The notes: generated from the sequence alone by a model not told the origin. Numbered from the stretch's first letter, positions 1 through 7,916 are shown. The stretch is DNA of 64,000 nucleotides from Actinorugispora endophytica (GCF_004363075.1 NZ_SNYN01000026.1:1-64000), one strand, 5' to 3'. Translations and numbers: made by a program.

Positions 1-80
1 GGGGGGTTTTTGGGCCCCGGTTGTTTTTTTGGCGGGTGGGGGGGTTGGGGGCGGTGGGGGGGGGGGGCGGCCCCCACCCC
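1..80. other. Low-complexity G/T-rich sequence end
   Basis: This stretch consists of runs of G and T with almost no A, unlike any other part of the window. It holds no credible gene. It looks like a low-quality contig end adjoining the repeat copy that follows, so nothing biological should be read from it. Confidence 0.6.
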
Positions 81-221
81 CCACGACCGTCAACGGAACC
101 CTCACGCAACGGACAGCATGGGCGCGGCCCCGACCGACACCCGCCGTCGCTGCCTGCCGTAACAGGTCCCGAGTAAACCCTGCTCCGACAGAGCCCCAAT
201 TACCCCCGCGCCGGAGCTTTC
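81..221 (-). mobile_element. MITE-like repeat, copy 1 (partial, inverted)
   Basis: On the minus strand this matches the left part of the repeat copies at 6506-6853 and 44080-44430, including the terminal motif around GGAGCTTTC next to CTAG and the internal block that also appears at 15555-15615. The other end is lost in the low-complexity window edge. The terminal repeat lies directly against the TAG stop (222-224) of the SDR gene. Confidence 0.6.
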
Positions 222-1028
222 CTAGACCTGCTTGAGGAAGCCTCCGTCGACGACGACGTCGGTGCCGGTGGTGCTCCCCGAACGGGGGGACGCCAGCAGC
301 ACCACCACGTCGGCGACCTCCTGGGGGTCGACCAGGCGGCCGGTGGTGAGGCCCATCATCTCCGGCGCGACCTTGTCCAGCACCGCCTGCCGGTCGGCGC
401 CGGTCTGGGCGGCGAGGATGTCGGCGGCGCCGCCCTCGTCGGTCCACCAGGGGGTGCGCACCGGACCGGGGGAGACCGTGTTCACCCGGACACCCCGCGG
501 CCCGAACTCCTCCGACAGCGCCTTGGAGACGTTGCTCAGCGCCGCCTTCGCGGCGTTGTAGTCGACGTTCATCGGCGCGGGCCGGCGGGCGTTGCCCGAG
601 GAGACGTTGACGACGGAGCCCCCGCCCCGCTCCAGCATCACGGGGATCGCCGCCCGGGCGGCGCGCACCGCCGAGAACAGGTTGAAGTCGAACATCTCGA
701 CCCAGTCGCGGTCCCCGGGGGTGAGGAACCCGAAGCGGGGCAGCGCAACCCCGGGCGGCGGTCCTCCGGCGTTGTTGACCAGGATGTCCACGCCGCCGAA
801 GACTTCGACCGCGCGGGCGACGGCGCGGGCCGGGGCCTGCGGGTCCGTGAGGTCCTCGGCGGCGTGCACCAGGTCCGGTCCCGCGAGCGCGTCCAGTTCC
901 GGGCCGCTGGTCCGGGAGACGGCCAGGACGCGCGCGCCCTCCTCCAGCAGGGTGCGGACGACCGCCAGGCCGATCCCCTTCGACGCTCCCGTGACGACGG
1001 CGGTGCGGCCGTCCAGTTGAAGGTCCAT
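222..1028 (-). CDS. SDR family oxidoreductase
   Basis: A 268-residue classical short-chain dehydrogenase/reductase. It has the N-terminal Rossmann motif TGASKGIG near residue 14, NNAG, a catalytic serine (NVSSGN), the YNAAK (YxxxK) active site, the PGPV loop and a C-terminal VDGGF, so it should be a soluble NAD(P)-dependent oxidoreductase of unknown substrate. The ATG at 1028 is chosen because GAGGAGA lies just upstream and the Rossmann strand begins a few residues in; the frame stays open further upstream but that part is not protein-like. It is divergent from the sigma factor gene across a palindromic intergenic region. Its TAG stop touches a MITE terminus, but the C-terminus looks complete. 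Confidence 0.9.
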   Translation of the reverse strand: MDLQLDGRTAVVTGASKGIGLAVVRTLLEEGARVLAVSRTSGPELDALAGPDLVHAAEDLTDPQAPARAVARAVEVFGGVDILVNNAGGPPPGVALPRFGFLTPGDRDWVEMFDFNLFSAVRAARAAIPVMLERGGGSVVNVSSGNARRPAPMNVDYNAAKAALSNVSKALSEEFGPRGVRVNTVSPGPVRTPWWTDEGGAADILAAQTGADRQAVLDKVAPEMMGLTTGRLVDPQEVADVVVLLASPRSGSTTGTDVVVDGGFLKQV

Positions 1029-1094
1029 CTGTGTCTCTCCTCGTTCCGGTTCGACTGGTGTCCTGCGAAAGGGAAGAACACCGTCCCGCCGGTT

Positions 1095-1122
1095 CGGTTG
1101 CGCCCGGTCCCGGGTGCAACCG
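1095..1122. promoter_or_regulatory. Palindrome between SDR and ECF sigma genes
   Basis: Two 13-bp arms (1095-1107 and 1110-1122) match at 12 of 13 positions around a 2-bp centre in the divergent intergenic region. The position suggests an operator acting on one or both promoters; the protein that binds it is unknown. The right arm includes GCAACC, which resembles an ECF -35 element, but no matching -10 was found at the usual distance. Confidence 0.45.
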
Positions 1123-1151
1123 TTCGGGGGTGTCCGGGGTTGTAGAAGGGC

Positions 1152-1697
1152 GTGAGAGTCATCGAGGACGTCGACCAGTGGTTCGTGGAGCTGTACGACC
1201 AGCACCGGGGCCTGGTGTTCTCCGCGGCGCTGCGGCTCAGCGGCGCCCGCGGCGACGCCGAGGACCTCGCAGCCGAGGCGTTCCTGCGCGCCTACCGGGC
1301 CGCGTCCGGATACGGTGAGGAGCGTCGCGCGGCCCTGCGGACGCGGGCCTGGATCATGACGATCCTGATGAACGTGTGGCGCAACCACCTGCGCGCGGTG
1401 GCGCGCCGACCGCCGCCCGACCCGCTCGACGACGCCGCCGACCCCCCGGACGCGGCGGAGAGCGTGGAGCAGGCCGTGGAGCGGCAGGAGACCAGCGGCG
1501 AGCTGGCCGCACTGCTGCGGCGGCTGCCGGAGAACCAGCGGGAGGCGGTCGTGCTGCGACACGTCGGCGGGCTGTCCATCGGCGAGATCGCCGAGGCGCT
1601 CGGCGTCGCGGAGGGCACGGCCAAGTCCCACGTCTCCCGCGGCCTCAGCCGCCTGCGCGCACTCGCGGCAGGTCTCGACCAGGGAGGTTTCCGATGA
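1152..1697 (+). CDS. ECF RNA polymerase sigma factor
   Basis: A 181-residue ECF sigma factor. Region 2 is at roughly residues 15-85 (YDQHRGLVFSAA, DAEDLAAEAFLRAY, TILMNVWRNHLR). Region 4 is at about 120-175 (LLRRLPENQREAVVLRHV, then the GLSIGEIAEALGVAEGTAKSHVSRG helix-turn-helix region). The GTG at 1152 follows AGAAGGG. The stop overlaps the ATG of the methyltransferase gene by ATGA, so the two are translationally coupled. The second gene sits where an anti-sigma gene would normally be, and no zinc-binding anti-sigma protein or membrane anti-sigma is present. Confidence 0.93.
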   Translation: MRVIEDVDQWFVELYDQHRGLVFSAALRLSGARGDAEDLAAEAFLRAYRAASGYGEERRAALRTRAWIMTILMNVWRNHLRAVARRPPPDPLDDAADPPDAAESVEQAVERQETSGELAALLRRLPENQREAVVLRHVGGLSIGEIAEALGVAEGTAKSHVSRGLSRLRALAAGLDQGGFR

Positions 1698-2266
1698 ACC
1701 GTGATCCCCGACCCGACCCGCTCATCGAGGGGCTGGCCGGTCTGGCCGACGACGCCCCGCCCCGCCTGCTCGACCGGATCGCGGCCCGCTGGGTGCGCGC
1801 CGACAGCCCCGTCGGGGCGGTGTTCGTCGCCTTCACCGACCGGGGCGTCGCCTACGTGCGCCGGGACGGCCCCGGGGTGGCCGAGGAGTTCCGGCGCCGC
1901 TTCGGCCGTCCCCTGCTGCGCGCGGACTCCCCGCCGGACGGCCTGGCGCCCGCCCTGCTCGGAGGCGGTACGGCGGCCCCGGAGGTCGCGGTGGACCTGA
2001 GAGGGCTCACCGGCTTCCAGGCCGACGTGCTGCGCGCCGCGCGCACCATCCCGCGAGGGCAGGTGCGCCCCTACGCGTGGGTCGCCGACCTGGTCGGCCG
2101 CCCCCGCGCGGTGCGCGCCGTGGGCACGGCGCTGGCCACCAACCCGGTTCCGCTGGTCATCCCCTGCCACCGGGTCACGCGCTCGGACGGCACGCTCGGC
2201 CAGTACATCTTCGGCGCCGACGCGAAGGCCGACCTGCTGCGGGAGGAGCGCGCCGCCGCGGGGTGA
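1694..2266 (+). CDS. ogt: Methylated-DNA--protein-cysteine methyltransferase
   Basis: A 190-residue MGMT/Ogt protein that transfers an alkyl group from O6-alkylguanine to its own cysteine. The C-terminal ~90 residues carry the DNA-binding region (FQADVLRAARTIPRGQVRPY) and the acceptor motif IPCHRV. The N-terminal ~95 residues match the variable N-terminal domain in length and position. The ATG at 1694 overlaps the stop of the ECF sigma gene. This coupling suggests one alkylation-linked operon, or a regulator-like role for the methyltransferase, comparable in idea to Ada. The enzyme call is firm; the regulatory role is inference. Confidence 0.92.
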   Translation: MNRDPRPDPLIEGLAGLADDAPPRLLDRIAARWVRADSPVGAVFVAFTDRGVAYVRRDGPGVAEEFRRRFGRPLLRADSPPDGLAPALLGGGTAAPEVAVDLRGLTGFQADVLRAARTIPRGQVRPYAWVADLVGRPRAVRAVGTALATNPVPLVIPCHRVTRSDGTLGQYIFGADAKADLLREERAAAG

Positions 2267-2273
2267 GCGCGGG

Positions 2274-2644
2274 TCAGGGCAGACGGACCAGGACCGGCAC
2301 CTCCGGGCACAGCAGTGAGACCGCCAGGGGCGCCGACGGGACGAAGACGGGCCAGCGCCGCCCCGCCCGCCCGCCCGCCCGTCCCGGACCCAGGGGGCGT
2401 GCCGCCAGCGGTGGGCGCCGAGGACCGCGGCCATGGCGAGCAGGCCGCCGCCGCAGACCCACAGCGTCGGAGGAACCGGTCCCCGTTCGCCGACGCGCAG
2501 GGCGAGAAGCCACAGGGCCGCGCCCATGAGGAGGTGGGAGACGATCGCGAGGCGGTCCAGCGGGCGGGAGAAGCGGCCCCCGCCGGTGCGCGGTACCAGG
2601 GCGACGCTGCGGGCCCGCGACCGGGTCGAGATCGCCGCGTGGGC
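2274..2644 (-). pseudogene. Frameshifted small membrane protein remnant
   Basis: One minus-strand frame (about 2400-2644) encodes arginine-rich sequence followed by two hydrophobic stretches (AALWLLALRV; GGGLLAMAAVLGA). The protein-like C-terminus (WPVFVPSAPLAVSLLCPEVP) continues in another frame to a stop at 2274. The frame change falls in a (CGCC)n-like tract at 2360-2395. No good start codon or ribosome site was found. It could be a decayed gene, or an intact one split by a sequencing slip in that tract. No family was recognised. Confidence 0.35.
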
Positions 2645-2730
2645 CTACCGCAGCGGAATCGCGGGCTGATCCGCGGGCTCCCGCCGGACGGCCTCGCCCC
2701 CGCTTTGGCGTGGGCCGGGTCCGCGAGCGA

Positions 2731-3348
2731 CTACCGGACGCGTGGGCGGGCGCCCCGCAGGAAATGCTCGACCGCGGCCTCGACCAGCTCGTCGAGCTTC
2801 TCCGCGTCGACCATGCCGCCGTTGACCATCGTCGTGATACCTTGCACGGTCGCGTACAGAATGATCCCGATGCGCTCGGTGTCACCGCGTTCGAGCACGC
2901 CGTGCTCCTGTCCCTCCTTGATCAGCTCGACCATCTGCCCGAAGGCCGCCTCGGCCGCGTCGACGATCCGCGTCGCTCCCGGTCGGTGCTTGCCGGAGTT
3001 CATCAGCTCGAGCAACGCGGCGTTCTCGGTGGCGAAATGAGCGAAGGCCGACACGGCGTTGTGCACCCGCGCGGCGAACGAGTCCCCCGCTTCCGCCAGT
3101 GAGGTGCGCAGCGCGCCGCCCAACTGGACGAAGCCCGTCTCGGCCAGAGCGTCGAGGAGTGCCTGGCGGTCGGTGAAGTGCCGTCGCGGCGCGGCGTGAC
3201 TCACACCGATCTCCCTGGCCAGGTCCCGGAGTGAGAGCTGGTCCGCTCCATGCTCGCGCAGATGGCGCGCGGCCGCCTCGAGGATCGCGCTGCGGAGGTT
3301 GCCGTGGTGGTAGGGGCGCTGCCCAGCGGGTTCGGTCACGCCCGCCAT
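2731..3348 (-). CDS. TetR/AcrR family transcriptional regulator
   Basis: A 205-residue repressor with an N-terminal TetR helix-turn-helix (HGNLRSAILEAAARHLREHG, then LSLRDLAREIGVSHAAPRRHF at about residues 10-60) and a helical ligand-binding C-terminal domain. The ATG at 3348 is preferred because AGGAG lies upstream; an in-frame ATG 24 nt further up lacks a good ribosome site. It is divergent from an SDR gene whose promoter is covered by two inverted repeats, which are the likely TetR operators. Confidence 0.9.
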   Translation of the reverse strand: MAGVTEPAGQRPYHHGNLRSAILEAAARHLREHGADQLSLRDLAREIGVSHAAPRRHFTDRQALLDALAETGFVQLGGALRTSLAEAGDSFAARVHNAVSAFAHFATENAALLELMNSGKHRPGATRIVDAAEAAFGQMVELIKEGQEHGVLERGDTERIGIILYATVQGITTMVNGGMVDAEKLDELVEAAVEHFLRGARPRVR

Positions 3349-3521
3349 CCTAGGACGTGTCTCCTGGACCATTCCGGGGCTCGCGCCCGCCAGGACGATG
3401 CTCGCCGCACCGATTCACTCGAACGGCCAGACCGGGACGAACGTCGCGAATCGGCTTGCGAGCCCCGCCCCGGACGGCCGCTCGCCACCCCGAACCGATC
3501 CAGGAAACACACCCCGGTACA

Positions 3522-3553
3522 CAATGTTTGCATTGACATCATTGTTTCCAATG
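3522..3553. promoter_or_regulatory. Paired TetR-type inverted repeats over the SDR promoter
   Basis: CAATG-TTTG-CATTG (3522-3535) and CATTG-TTTC-CAATG (3540-3553) are two perfect 5-bp-arm inverted repeats, 18 bp centre to centre. They cover the -35 element TTGACA (3533-3538) and most of the spacer before TACATT (3556-3561). A repressor bound here would block the promoter directly. The adjacent divergent TetR is the likely ligand. Confidence 0.6.
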
Positions 3554-3561
3554 GCTACATT
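3533..3561 (+). promoter_or_regulatory. Promoter of the SDR/SnoaL operon
   Basis: TTGACA (3533-3538), a 17-bp spacer and TACATT (3556-3561) form a near-consensus housekeeping promoter. The start point predicted 7-8 bases after the -10 coincides with the ATG at 3569, so the mRNA is probably leaderless. Confidence 0.65.
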
Positions 3562-3568
3562 CGAGGGC

Positions 3569-4465
3569 ATGCCAGCATTCTCCGTCGCAGACGTCCCTTC
3601 CATGGCTGATCGCACCGTTGTCGTCACCGGCGCGAACAGCGGGATCGGGCGCGTCACCGCCCGCGTCCTCGCCGAACGGGGCGCGCGGGTCCTGCTCGCC
3701 GTCCGCGACCTCGAAAAGGGCCGCGCCGCCGCCGCGACGATGACCGGTGACGTCGAGGTCCGCGAGCTCGATCTCGCCGACCTGTCCTCGATCCGGACGT
3801 TCGCGCAGCAGCTCACCGAGCCCATCGACCTGCTCGTCAACAACGCCGGCCTGTCACTCCCGCCGATGTCCCGCACCGCCGACGGTTTCGAGCTGCAGTT
3901 CGGGACCAACCACCTCGGCCATTTCGCGCTCACCAACCTGCTCCTGCCGCAGATCCGGGAGAGGGTCGTCACGGTGGCCTCGCTCGCGCACCTGATCGGC
4001 TCGATCGACTTCGCCGACCTCAACTGGGAGCGAAAGCCCTACCGGGACTATCCCGCTTACGGGCAGTCCAAGCTCGCCAACCTTCTGTTCGCCTCGGAAC
4101 TCCAACGGCGACTCGAAAGAACCGGTTCTTCGGTGATCTCGACGGCCGCGCATCCCGGGATCTCGGCCACCAACCTGATGAGGCCCGAAGGACAGAGCCT
4201 GGGTTTGCGGGCGAGCCAGGCGCTGATCGGTTTGTTCACGCAGAGCGCGGAACACGGCGCCCTGCCGACGCTCTACGCCGCCACGGCGGACGTTCCCGGC
4301 GACAGCTACGCCGGCCCTCGTCACCTCATGGGGCTCCGAGGCGCACCGAAGCTGGTCCGGCGCACGGCGAGGGCGCGTGACGCCGACGCCGCGCGCCGGC
4401 TGTGGGAGGCGTCCGAAGAACTCACCGGAGTGGCTTTTCCACTGAAGACCCCTCTTTCTGCCTAA
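3569..4465 (+). CDS. SDR oxidoreductase (retinol dehydrogenase-like)
   Basis: A 298-residue SDR of the retinol dehydrogenase/WWOX-like type. It has TGANSGIG near residue 20, NNAG, a serine region (VASLAH) and the YGQSK active site, followed by AAHPGISATNL. It should be an NADP-dependent oxidoreductase of a small lipophilic or ketone substrate. ATG 3569 fits a leaderless start; in-frame ATGs at 3551 and 3602 are alternatives. It probably forms an operon with the SnoaL-like gene 10 bp downstream and is likely repressed by the divergent TetR. Confidence 0.88.
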   Translation: MPAFSVADVPSMADRTVVVTGANSGIGRVTARVLAERGARVLLAVRDLEKGRAAAATMTGDVEVRELDLADLSSIRTFAQQLTEPIDLLVNNAGLSLPPMSRTADGFELQFGTNHLGHFALTNLLLPQIRERVVTVASLAHLIGSIDFADLNWERKPYRDYPAYGQSKLANLLFASELQRRLERTGSSVISTAAHPGISATNLMRPEGQSLGLRASQALIGLFTQSAEHGALPTLYAATADVPGDSYAGPRHLMGLRGAPKLVRRTARARDADAARRLWEASEELTGVAFPLKTPLSA

Positions 4466-4475
4466 GGAATGCCAG

Positions 4476-4997
4476 TTGACACGACCACACGAAACGCGAC
4501 CGCACGACACCGAACTCAGGCGGCTGCTGGACCGAACCGAGATCAGCGACGTCCAGCTCCGCTACGCCACGGGAACCGATTCCCGTGACTGGAGGCTTTT
4601 CCGCACCTGCTTCACCGACGACGTCGAGATCGACTTCAGCGAGGGCTTCGGCCAACCGGTCATGCGCATGACGGCCGACGAGTGGGTCGCGGGTACCGCG
4701 CCACGGATGGAATCCTTCAAGGCCACACAGCACATGATCACGAACCACGTGATCACCTTCGACGGGGACGACCACGCCACGTGTGCGGCCTATGTGCGGG
4801 CGAGCCACCACCTGCCGAACAGCCTGGGCGACAGCGACCAGACGGTGTACGGGTACTACACGAACCGATTCACCCGGACCCCGAGCGGTTGGCGCATCGC
4901 CAAGGTGAAGCTGACGGCCTTGTGGATGACCGGGAACTTCGGCGTCTTCCGGTCCGCCCTCGCCGAAGGGGGCGCCCCGCCAGCCGACAGCGCCTGA
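4476..4997 (+). CDS. SnoaL-like nuclear transport factor 2 family protein
   Basis: A 173-residue protein of the SnoaL-like/NTF2 alpha+beta barrel type: N-terminal helix (LLDRTEISDVQLRYATGTDSRDW), CFTDDVEIDF, then beta strands ending TPSGWRIAKVKLTALW. Such proteins act as small hydrolases, dehydratases or isomerases. The TTG at 4476 is used because AAGGAA lies upstream and the SDR stop is only 10 bp away. It is in an operon with the SDR and presumably works on the same compound. Confidence 0.82.
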   Translation: MTRPHETRPHDTELRRLLDRTEISDVQLRYATGTDSRDWRLFRTCFTDDVEIDFSEGFGQPVMRMTADEWVAGTAPRMESFKATQHMITNHVITFDGDDHATCAAYVRASHHLPNSLGDSDQTVYGYYTNRFTRTPSGWRIAKVKLTALWMTGNFGVFRSALAEGGAPPADSA

Positions 4998-5136
4998 CCC
5001 GGGTCCCGCTGCCCGCCCCCGGGGCGGGCCGGGGCCGCGCGGAAAGGGTCGGTGGTTCCCTCTCCGGCGGCGGGGGCCGGACGGGACGCGGAGCGGAGGG
5101 CGGAGCCGACCGGTCGGTGATCGCGGCAGGGATTGA

Positions 5137-5155
5137 CCTTGACCTGAGGTCAAGG
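5137..5155. promoter_or_regulatory. Perfect 19-bp MerR-type palindrome
   Basis: CCTTGACCTGAGGTCAAGG is a perfect palindrome around one base, with TTGACC (5133-5138) overlapping its left end as a -35. A palindrome in an over-long spacer is the layout of MerR-activated promoters. It lies about 110 bp upstream of the serine hydrolase start in the otherwise gene-free interval 4998-5263. A close relative (CCCTGACGTCGAGGTCAAGG) lies at the promoter of the MerR gene at 53701, so one regulator may act at both. Confidence 0.55.
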
Positions 5156-5263
5156 TGAAAGCTTGCCGCACGGCCGCCTCGAAGGGGCCGACGGTCACCG
5201 GGGCCTTCCGCCCGGTTTTCGCGCCGTGCCCGACATCCGCGTATCGCAAGACAGGGAACGACC

Positions 5264-6475
5264 ATGGGTGACTCCCTCCACACCATCGACGACAACGGCC
5301 AGGCGTCGCGGGTCTCCCCGCGCCCGTCAGCGGCGGCCACGCTGCTGTCCGCGGCGGCCGCGGGCAGCAGGGCCGAACCCGACGCCGCCGACGGGCGGGA
5401 CCGCCCGGAGCTGCGGGAAGCCATCCAGGCGGTCGTCGACACCGGTTTCGCCGGAGCGCAGATGCGCGTGCACGATGAGCGGGGCGAGTGGGTCGGCAGT
5501 GCCGGGGTGCGCAAGCTGGGCGAGACCGCGGAACCGCACAGGAACGGGCTGTTCCGGGTGGCCAGCACCACCAAGACCTTTGTCGCGACCCTGGTGCTGC
5601 AACTGGTGGCCGAGGGCCGGATCGGGCTGGACGACACGGTGGCCGGCCACCTGACGCGGTTCGGTCTGGACCGTCGGGTCACGGTGCGCATGCTCCTGCA
5701 GCACACCAGCGGGGTGCACAACTTCACCGGCGAGCCCGGCCCCGACGGAGTGCACGGGCAGGGGCTGCCCGCGTGGGGCAAGGAGTGGGTGGACACCCGG
5801 CTGCGCGCCTACCGGCCGGAGGAGCTCGTGGAGTTCGCGCTGTCCAAGCCGGCGCGGTTCGAGCCGGGGACGGCCTTCTCCTACTCCAACACCAACTACG
5901 TGCTGGCCGCGCTGCTGGTCGGGGAGCTCACCGGCCGCCCCTACGGCGAGGAGATGCGGCGGCGGATCCTGGAGCCGCTCGGCCTGCGCGACACGGTGGT
6001 CCCGGGCGCCCGCCTGGAGATCCCCGGGCCACACGCCCACGGCTACTACCGATATGAGGACGCCGGCGAGTGGAAGGTGGTCGACGTCACCCGCCAGAAC
6101 CCCTCCCTGCTGCACGGCGCCGGCGAGATGATCTCGACCACCCGGGACCTCCACATGTTCTTCTCCACCCTGCTGGGCGGAGGGCTCCTGCCGGCCCCGC
6201 TACTGGCCGAGATGCTCACGCCGGACCCCACGATCGGCTACGGCCTGGGCCTGTTCGTCCAGGAACTGGGCTCGGACTGCGGCGGCGGCACCATCGTCCA
6301 CCACAACGGCGGCTCCCCGGGCGGCTACGGGACGCTGATGATCAGCACGCCCGACGGCAGGAGGACCCTGACCGCCTCGCTGACCACCGGGGACGCCGAG
6401 ATGGACCCGGTGGCGGAGTTCCCGCAGGTGCTGGAGGGCCTCATCAAGGCGGTGTTCTGCGAGGGCAGGCCGTGA
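5264..6475 (+). CDS. Serine hydrolase (beta-lactamase/DD-peptidase fold)
   Basis: A 403-residue class C beta-lactamase/D-alanyl-D-alanine carboxypeptidase-like protein. The SxxK nucleophile motif is STTK at about residues 101-104, the YxN motif is YSN in FSYSNTNY at about 207, and the third motif is HNG in IVHHNGGSPGG at about 347. There is no clear signal peptide; an Ala-rich segment at residues 22-34 is only weakly hydrophobic. It could be an esterase, peptidase or beta-lactamase. ATG 5264 follows CAGGGAAC. Expression may depend on the MerR-type palindrome upstream. Confidence 0.9.
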   Translation: MGDSLHTIDDNGQASRVSPRPSAAATLLSAAAAGSRAEPDAADGRDRPELREAIQAVVDTGFAGAQMRVHDERGEWVGSAGVRKLGETAEPHRNGLFRVASTTKTFVATLVLQLVAEGRIGLDDTVAGHLTRFGLDRRVTVRMLLQHTSGVHNFTGEPGPDGVHGQGLPAWGKEWVDTRLRAYRPEELVEFALSKPARFEPGTAFSYSNTNYVLAALLVGELTGRPYGEEMRRRILEPLGLRDTVVPGARLEIPGPHAHGYYRYEDAGEWKVVDVTRQNPSLLHGAGEMISTTRDLHMFFSTLLGGGLLPAPLLAEMLTPDPTIGYGLGLFVQELGSDCGGGTIVHHNGGSPGGYGTLMISTPDGRRTLTASLTTGDAEMDPVAEFPQVLEGLIKAVFCEGRP

Positions 6476-6505
6476 GCTGAAGGGTCGAGCCGGTTCGGTC
6501 GTCAC

Positions 6506-6853
6506 TATGGGGCTCCGTCGCGGGGGTGATCCGGGCGCGGGTGCTTCGGGTGGGTCGTTCGGCCTCGTGCCACGCGGATCGCGAGGTGACGGCGGGCGGC
6601 GACGGCGGGGGCGGGTCGGGGCCGCGCCCACGACGTCCGTTTCGCGTGGTTTCCGTTGGTGATCTTGCTGTTTCCCCCCGAGAACCTTGACTTCGGGGGG
6701 AAACAGCAAGATCACCGGACATTCGAGGGCGGTTCCGCCCCCACCCGGAATGATCTTGGGCTTTCCGCCCTTCCCGGCCCCGAAACGGGCAGAAAGCCCA
6801 CGACCGTCAACAAAACCACCGGTGCCCGAATTCACCCCCGAGTCGGAGACTCT
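6506..6853 (+). mobile_element. MITE-like repeat, copy 2 (~348 bp)
   Basis: The copy runs from a left terminal motif (GGCTCCGTCGCGGGGGTG, 6511-6527) to a right terminal inverted repeat ending at CTAG (6853-6856). It is close in sequence to copy 4 at 44080-44430 over its whole length. Inside are a 22-bp-arm hairpin (about 6657-6718, GGTGATCTTGCTG stem) and a second stem-loop built on GGGCTTTCCGCCC/GGGCAGAAAGCCC. It encodes no protein. Its right end touches the TAG stop of the MerR gene. Confidence 0.7.
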
Positions 6854-7639
6854 CTAGTGCGGGATGTCGACGCCCGCCGCGCGCAGGTTCGCCTCGACCA
6901 GCGTGTCCAACCGGATGACGGCCGGCGCCTGCTCCATCCCGTGCTGGTTGACCATGCCGTACCGCAGGACGGCGTCGGGCCGGTTCCGGAACCCGGTCGG
7001 CGGCGTCAGCAGCGCGCGGTCGGCCAGCAGCTTGTCGGCCAGCGCGGACGCCAGGTCATCGATGCGCGGGTCGTCCGGCTCCCAGGAAGCCGCCTCCCAC
7101 CCGAACTTGATCAGCTCGACGTACTCGGGGTCGCCGAACCACTGTTCGAACCGGGCCAGCAGGCTGTCGAAGAGCTCCGGAACCAGCGCCCGGGTCAACA
7201 CCAGGCCCTCGCGCTGGATGGCGACGTAGTCGGGGCCGAAGCCGAGGCCGGGGAGCCGGTCCAGGAACGCGCAGGCCCGGTCGGGCAGCAGGAACCGGTC
7301 GCCGTGGGCGAGCCGGTCGAGCGTGTCGCGGCGTGCGGTCAGTTCCTCGATCCGGTCGGTGAGCTGACGGTGGACGTCGTCGAGGGCCGCGGCGAACCGC
7401 TCGGGGGAGGCGTCGAGCAGGTCGCCGATCCCGGCCAGCGGCACACCGGCCTTGGCCAGGGTGCGGACCTGGACCAGTCGCAGCAGATCGGCCGACCCGT
7501 AGCGCCGGTAGCCGGAGCCGTCCCGCTCGGGCTCCCGGAGCAGGCCGAGCCGGTGATAGTGCCGCACGGTCTTGATCGTCACGTCGGCGAAGGCCGCCGC
7601 CTGGCCGATCGTGACGCCGCCGGTCGTCTTTCCCCTCAT
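6854..7639 (-). CDS. MerR family transcriptional regulator
   Basis: A 261-residue regulator. The MerR winged helix is at residues 9-78 (VTIGQAAAFADVTIKTVRHY, then GLLREPERDGSGYRRYGSAD), followed by a dimerisation helix with a leucine-rich heptad pattern (LDDVHRQLTDRIEELTARRD, about 106-125) and a ~130-residue C-terminal effector domain not recognised here. ATG 7639 is the only good in-frame start. A 21-codon ORF ends 4 nt upstream. A GC-rich palindromic region at 7718-7745 upstream may be its own operator. Confidence 0.87.
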   Translation of the reverse strand: MRGKTTGGVTIGQAAAFADVTIKTVRHYHRLGLLREPERDGSGYRRYGSADLLRLVQVRTLAKAGVPLAGIGDLLDASPERFAAALDDVHRQLTDRIEELTARRDTLDRLAHGDRFLLPDRACAFLDRLPGLGFGPDYVAIQREGLVLTRALVPELFDSLLARFEQWFGDPEYVELIKFGWEAASWEPDDPRIDDLASALADKLLADRALLTPPTGFRNRPDAVLRYGMVNQHGMEQAPAVIRLDTLVEANLRAAGVDIPH

Positions 7640-7643
7640 CCGC

Positions 7644-7709
7644 TCAGCCGGCTTCCGGGTCGCGGGCGGTGGCGTGTGGGCCGGGGGGCACGGGGATCGA
7701 AGCAGTCAT
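7644..7709 (-). CDS. Possible 21-aa leader ORF upstream of merR
   Basis: ATG 7709 opens a 21-codon frame (MTASIPVPPGPHATARDPEAG) whose TGA lies 4 nt before the merR ATG. The short spacing is what a translationally coupled leader peptide would show. It lies just downstream of the palindromic GC-rich stretch. It may be chance in GC-rich DNA; no homolog is known to me. Confidence 0.3.
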   Translation of the reverse strand: MTASIPVPPGPHATARDPEAG

Positions 7710-7916
7710 GTGACCAGGATGCCCCGCCTCCGAGGGGCAGGGGCGTGGGAGGGCCTTCCACGGGACCGGCGGCCACGCCGGGGCCCGCACACCACGGGTC
7801 CCTGCCCCCGCGGACCGGCGAACGCGGGACGGCCCGGAGCGGGCGACGGGTAGGCCGCCGACAGGCCGGAGGGCGTTCTCGGAGCAGACCCAAGTGGTTG
7901 CGAACAGTAACCAAAG

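Noticed and set aside
1-80. G-rich start considered as a G-quadruplex or telomere-like element
   Set aside because: Irregular homopolymer runs at the very window edge fit low-quality end sequence better; no repeat unit is visible.
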